Source: Dactylosporangium siamense
Lineage (GTDB): Bacteria; Actinomycetota; Actinomycetes; Mycobacteriales; Micromonosporaceae
Length of the DNA stretch: 44,467 nt
NCBI RefSeq assembly: GCF_016862795.1
Contig: NZ_BONQ01000079.1
Coordinates: 1-44,467 of the forward strand
Direction: 5' to 3'
Position numbers and translations under genes: made by a program. Below, in pieces: positions 41,121 to 44,467 of this stretch (positions are counted from its first letter, which is position 1; every line of letters begins with the position of its first letter). The notes below the pieces were generated by a model that had not been told where the DNA came from, did no database searches, and saw nothing but the letters and a program-made list of their open reading frames with translations.

Positions 41121-42113
41121 TTGCGAACTGCCATGCGCGCCACGCTCGGGGTCCTTCTGGGCCTCGCCACCGTCGGCCTCGCGGCCTGCGGTGATGAGGG
41201 CTCCTCGGGCACCAAGGCGCCGGCAACCGTGAGCGGGGCCGGCTGTGCCCCGATCGCGGGGGACAAGCTTGTCCTCCTCACCGACGACAAGCAGCTGCAG
41301 CTGGCGGACAACGTCATCGCCGCGGTCAACACCAAGGTTGCCGATCCTGAGCTGATCGCGGCGCTGGACAAGGTCTCCGACGCGTTGACGCCGGAGAAGC
41401 TGATCCAGCTCAACAAGGCGGTCGTCGTGGACCGCAAGACCTCCAAGGTCGCGGCGGAGGACTTCGCCAAGGCCGAGAACCTCACCGCCGGCATCGCGAA
41501 GGGCAAGGGCGGCCCGATCAAGATCGGCGCCGCGGACTTCGCGGAGAACGCCACGCTCGGCGCGCTCTACGAGATCGTCCTGGACGCCGCGGGTTACGAC
41601 GCGACCGTCCAGACCATCGGCAAGCGCGAGATCTATTACGGCCAGCTGACCAAGGGCGACATCCAGGTCGTCCCCGAGTACGCGGCCACCATCACCGAGC
41701 ACATCAACGGCCTGACCAACGGCAAGGACGCCAAGGTCCTGGCCTCCGGTGACGTCGACAAGACCGTGACCGCCCTCAAGGACATCGGCGGCAAGGCCGG
41801 GCTGTCCTTCAGCAAGGCGTCGAAGGCCAACGACCAGAACGCGTTCGCGGTCACGACCGCGTTCGCCGAGAAGAACGGGGTGAAGACGCTCAGCGACTTC
41901 GCCGCCAAGTGCTCCGGCAAGGACACCGTCCTCGGTGGCCCGGCCGAGTGCCCGCAGCGGCCGTTCTGCCAGGTCGGTCTGGAGAAGACCTACAACCTCC
42001 AGGTCGGCAAGTTCGCCAGCCTCGACGCGGGTGGCCCGCTGAGCCTTGACGCGCTGAAGAAGGGCACGGTCACCCTCGCGCTCGTCTTCTCCTCGGACGG
42101 CTCGCTCGGATAA
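41121..42113 (+). CDS. Osmolyte ABC transporter substrate-binding lipoprotein, apparently circularly permuted
   Basis: I chose TTG 41121 because GGAAGG lies 9 nt upstream; ATG 41133 is the alternative. The product is about 330 residues with a lipobox (VGLAACGD). The core matches OpuAC/ProX proteins: IKIGAADFAENATLGALYEI, GKREIYYGQL, QVVPEYAATI, KANDQNAFAVT, GGPAECPQRPFC and LALVFSSDGSLG, where the chain stops. In ordinary members that motif is followed by a VVLEDDK...NV..V...PEL..ALDKVS..LT...L..LN segment. Here that segment comes first, right after the signal peptide (LVLLTDDKQLQLADNVIAAV, then ALDKVSDALTPEKLIQLNKA). This looks like a circular permutation, not a truncation. Confidence 0.88.
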   Translation: MRTAMRATLGVLLGLATVGLAACGDEGSSGTKAPATVSGAGCAPIAGDKLVLLTDDKQLQLADNVIAAVNTKVADPELIAALDKVSDALTPEKLIQLNKAVVVDRKTSKVAAEDFAKAENLTAGIAKGKGGPIKIGAADFAENATLGALYEIVLDAAGYDATVQTIGKREIYYGQLTKGDIQVVPEYAATITEHINGLTNGKDAKVLASGDVDKTVTALKDIGGKAGLSFSKASKANDQNAFAVTTAFAEKNGVKTLSDFAAKCSGKDTVLGGPAECPQRPFCQVGLEKTYNLQVGKFASLDAGGPLSLDALKKGTVTLALVFSSDGSLG

Positions 42114-42128
42114 CGCACAGTAGTGGTG

Positions 42129-42163
42129 AAATGCCCGTCCTCGCTTGCCGTGGGCGGGCATTT
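42129..42163 (+). terminator. Terminator hairpin after the binding-protein gene
   Basis: AAATGCCCGTCC (42129-42140) pairs with GGGCGGGCATTT (42152-42163) over 12 bp with one G-T wobble, leaving an 11-nt loop. It begins 16 bp after the stop. The arm ends in TTT, and the repeat may work in either direction. Confidence 0.7.
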
Positions 42164-42183
42164 CGCTTGCCCTGAAGACTAGG

Positions 42184-42189
42184 TAAGGT
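42184..42189 (+). promoter_or_regulatory. Predicted -10 element TAAGGT for the 42198 gene
   Basis: TAAGGT ends 8 nt before the ATG at 42198, with no Shine-Dalgarno sequence between, so a leaderless or near-leaderless transcript is predicted. Confidence 0.45.
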
Positions 42190-42197
42190 CTCTGCTC

Positions 42198-44411
42198 ATG
42201 CCAGCCACGGAAACCACCGGAGGACGGCCGAGCACCAAGTTGCTCCAGATCCTCTTCTGGGCTGGCGTCGGCCTCGCTCCGCTGGCTGCGCTGCTGTTGC
42301 TGTTCGGCGGCGGGTTCGTCCTGCAGCTCGCCGCGGTCCTCGCGGTCCTCGTCGTCGTCCTTATCGGCCTGTCCATCGCGCTGCGCCCCGACAACGAAAA
42401 CGTGCGCGGCGAGATCGAGGAGGCGATGTTCGAGGAGCTGGACACGCTCCGCGACGACATCCGCGGCGACATCACCCATGCGGCCCGCGCCACGCACGGT
42501 CAGCTCGTCGAGCGCATCGGCGTGCTGCACGAGACCGTCGACGCGCTGCGCAACCAGGTCGACCTGATGCGCGGCCAGCTCGAACGCACCACCCGCGCGG
42601 CGCAGCAGGCCGCCGCCCAGCACGCCGGACCGCAGCCGGCCGGCTCCGCCGCAGTGCCCCAGGGCGTGCTGCGGCACACCGAGACCGTGCAGGTCACCAC
42701 CAAGACCATGGTCGTCGACCCGACCGACCAGCGGCGCGACGGCACCGTGTACGGCGCCCGCCCCGAGATCCCGCAGCAGCGCCGCCCGACCTCGGAGCGT
42801 GACGCCGACTGGCCCCAGCGCCCCGGCGAATGGTCCGACCGGGACGGGCAGGACTGGCACGAGCCCACCGATCGGGCCCGCCACGACAACGGCCGGGTCG
42901 TCGAAGGCAGCCACTGGAACGAGGCACCCGGGCGGGCCGGCTGGAACGACCGCGGCGACGACCGCGACCAGGGTGAGCGCGGCGGCCGGGCCGGTTCGCA
43001 CGACCGCGGGCGCGCGGGCCGCGAGCCTTCCGACTGGGCCGACCAGTCCGACCGCACCGGCCATGTCTCCGGTCACGCCTCGGGGCACGGTTCCGGTCAC
43101 GGCGCCGGGTACGGGTCCGGTCACGATGCCGGACACGCCCCGGGGCATGGTTCCGGGCGCGGGGACTGGGACGAAGACGGCGACGGCGGCCGGGCCGAGC
43201 GCGGTGGGCGTGGCGACTGGAGCGACCGCGGCGACGGCGGCGGTCGCGGGGGCCGCGGCGAGTGGGCCGACGGCGACCGGGCGGACCGCGGGGGCCGCGG
43301 TGAGTGGGCCGACGGCGACCGGGCGGACCGCGACCGGGCGGACCGCGGCTCGCGGGGCGAACGGTCGGACGCCGACACCGGTCGGGCCGCTCGCGGTGAC
43401 TGGGGCGCCCGTGACGGCGACGGTGGCCGTGACGGTGGCCGCCGCCGGCGCGAGGAGTGGACCGACCGTGGCGACGGCGACCGGGGGCGCGGCGAGCACG
43501 CGGGCCGAGCCGACCACGCCGACCGGGGCGAACGAAGCCGGGGGGACCACGCCGACCGCGGCGGACGTGGTGAGCACACCGACCGCGGGGGTCGTGACGA
43601 GCAGTCCGACCGCACCGAACGCGGCTGGGGCGCCGAGCGCATCAGCCGGTCAGAACGCACCGAACGCTCCGAATGGACCGAACGCAGCGAACGCTCCGAG
43701 TGGATCGAACGCACCGAGGCACCCCGCGAGGAGTCCTGGACCGAGCAGCTGCTGCGGGAGCGGATGGCCCGGGCCGACGGCAACGGACCGTCCGGCGAGG
43801 TCGAACGCCCCGGCGGTCGCCGCCGCGCGCACGACCCGGACGACGACGCCGGCAACGTGACCGGGGTCCGCACCACCGACCGGTGGGCGTCGGTCCACAG
43901 CGACGAGCGCGGCGGCCGCGAGCTGCGCATGGGCGAACGCCGCGCCGCGGTCCACGCCGACGAGACCGGCACCCACGTCCGGATCGAGGACCGCTGGGCG
44001 TCCGTGCGGCACGAGGAGTACGCCCCCACCACCCCCGAAGACGAGCCCCGCCGGGAAAGCCCCCGCCGATCCGAGGCCCGCCGCGAACGCGAACGCCAAC
44101 GCGACCCCGACGGACACTGGTCCGAGAGCAGCTACGAGGAAGCCCGCCGCGACGACGCCGGCACGACCCGCTGGTCCGAGGTCCGCCGCGACCGCCCCGC
44201 CCTCGGCGCGGCCCAGGCCGCCCTGCCCGCGTCCCCCACCTCGCGCTGGCAGGACCCCGCTCCCGCCCGCGAGGACGAACGGGTGTCCCGCCGCTCCCGC
44301 CAGGACGACGACGAGGACTACGGCTGGAACGGCTCCCGCGACGAAGCCCGCCCCCGCCCGACCCGCCAGATCGTCGACTTCGAAGGCAACGACGACCGCT
44401 GGTTGAGCTGA
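42198..44411 (+). CDS. Two-helix membrane protein with coiled coil and long repetitive charged tail
   Basis: A 737-residue protein. Residues 14-62 form two membrane helices. A coiled coil follows (about 65-135: EIEEAMFEELDTLRDDIRGD, ERIGVLHETVDALRNQVDLM). From about 190 on, the chain is low complexity in distinct blocks: Gly-His repeats (GHASGHGSGHGAGYGSGHDA), Arg/Asp/Gly repeats with GGRGEWADGDRADR, and Arg/Ser/Glu/Thr repeats (ERTERSEWTERSERSEW). Near the C-terminus three related units occur (TDRWASVHSDE, GERRAAVHADE, EDRWASVRHEE). No enzyme domain seen. The coiled coil suggests oligomerisation, and the tail a cytoplasmic scaffold or metal- or polyanion-binding region; these are guesses. 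The reading frame is continuous. Confidence 0.75.
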   Translation: MPATETTGGRPSTKLLQILFWAGVGLAPLAALLLLFGGGFVLQLAAVLAVLVVVLIGLSIALRPDNENVRGEIEEAMFEELDTLRDDIRGDITHAARATHGQLVERIGVLHETVDALRNQVDLMRGQLERTTRAAQQAAAQHAGPQPAGSAAVPQGVLRHTETVQVTTKTMVVDPTDQRRDGTVYGARPEIPQQRRPTSERDADWPQRPGEWSDRDGQDWHEPTDRARHDNGRVVEGSHWNEAPGRAGWNDRGDDRDQGERGGRAGSHDRGRAGREPSDWADQSDRTGHVSGHASGHGSGHGAGYGSGHDAGHAPGHGSGRGDWDEDGDGGRAERGGRGDWSDRGDGGGRGGRGEWADGDRADRGGRGEWADGDRADRDRADRGSRGERSDADTGRAARGDWGARDGDGGRDGGRRRREEWTDRGDGDRGRGEHAGRADHADRGERSRGDHADRGGRGEHTDRGGRDEQSDRTERGWGAERISRSERTERSEWTERSERSEWIERTEAPREESWTEQLLRERMARADGNGPSGEVERPGGRRRAHDPDDDAGNVTGVRTTDRWASVHSDERGGRELRMGERRAAVHADETGTHVRIEDRWASVRHEEYAPTTPEDEPRRESPRRSEARRERERQRDPDGHWSESSYEEARRDDAGTTRWSEVRRDRPALGAAQAALPASPTSRWQDPAPAREDERVSRRSRQDDDEDYGWNGSRDEARPRPTRQIVDFEGNDDRWLS
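43248..43331 (+). repeat. 42-bp tandem duplication inside the 42198 gene
   Basis: Positions 43248-43289 and 43290-43331 are identical except for one silent C-to-T change. Each encodes GGRGEWADGDRADR. A partial further copy (GACCGGGCGGACCGC) follows. In-frame duplication indicates repeat-number variation in the tail. Confidence 0.9.
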
Positions 44412-44459
44412 GCTGTGATTCTGCCGCAGCGCTGTAATGCTGCCGCAGCGAGCTGCGGC
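44412..44459. repeat. Direct repeat and hairpin after the 42198 gene
   Basis: GCTGTGATTCTGCCGCAGC (44412-44430) and GCTGTAATGCTGCCGCAGC (44431-44449) are tandem 19-mers. The second also forms an 8-bp hairpin, GCCGCAGC (44442-44449) with GCTGCGGC (44452-44459). It begins directly after the stop codon and may act as a terminator without a T-tract. The window ends here. Confidence 0.5.
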
Positions 44460-44467
44460 GGCGGGGG

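Noticed and set aside
41013-43577. Very long minus-strand open frame (about 850 codons) opposite the osmolyte-binding and 42198 genes
   Set aside because: Its Val/Ala/Pro/Arg-rich translation has no family character and mirrors the codon bias of the plus-strand genes; such antisense frames are expected at this GC content.

Overview
The window is very GC-rich chromosomal DNA with GTG and TTG starts, many start-stop overlaps and a set of actinobacterial marker genes (MarP, mycosin, EccC/EccD, a DUF2342 metalloprotease, DUF3180). It is best read as the chromosome of an Actinomycetota member. Micromonosporaceae (Actinoplanes/Micromonospora-like) is my guess, from gene style only. No rRNA, intact tRNA, CRISPR array, transposase, integrase or relaxase was seen.

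Layout. (1) 1-4.8 kb: the 3' part of a membrane-anchored CapA-type protein, then nth, a thioredoxin-like lipoprotein, a CoA-pyrophosphatase-type Nudix gene and marP. The last four follow the gene order known in Mycobacterium tuberculosis (Rv3674c-Rv3671c). (2) 4.8-11.8 kb: a reduced type VII secretion core. mycP and eccD lie on the minus strand and eccC diverges from them. No EsxA/B, EccB or EccE is visible. (3) 11.8-21.8 kb: housekeeping genes ppa, dacB, a DUF2342 zinc protease, tilS, a gamma-glutamyltransferase, hpt, ftsH and folE. (4) 21.8-33.8 kb: about 12 kb lying between folE and folP, which are adjacent in M. tuberculosis. It holds an FtsK-like membrane protein that has lost its P-loop, and a minus-strand, translationally coupled, type IV secretion-like operon. 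That operon encodes a VirB2-like two-helix protein, a PrgI/VirB3-like protein, a VirB4 ATPase, a VirB6-like membrane protein, a VirB8-like protein, a peptidoglycan hydrolase with lysozyme-like and M23 domains, and an unknown. No coupling protein or relaxase accompanies it here. (5) 33.8-38.5 kb: folP-folB-folK-DUF3180, then an orphan permease-like membrane protein and two small conserved-looking proteins. (6) 38.5-42.1 kb: an OpuC/ProU-type osmolyte ABC transporter. Its ATPase gene diverges from the permeases with only 2 bp between start codons, and its binding protein looks circularly permuted. (7) 42.2-44.4 kb: a two-helix membrane protein with a long repetitive charged tail.

The most noteworthy points are the T4SS-like operon embedded in the folate/ftsH locus, the circularly permuted substrate-binding protein, the orphan EccC-EccD-MycP set, and a recurring TANNNT hexamer placed 6-8 nt before start codons. 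That spacing predicts leaderless transcripts for nine genes and was used to settle several starts.
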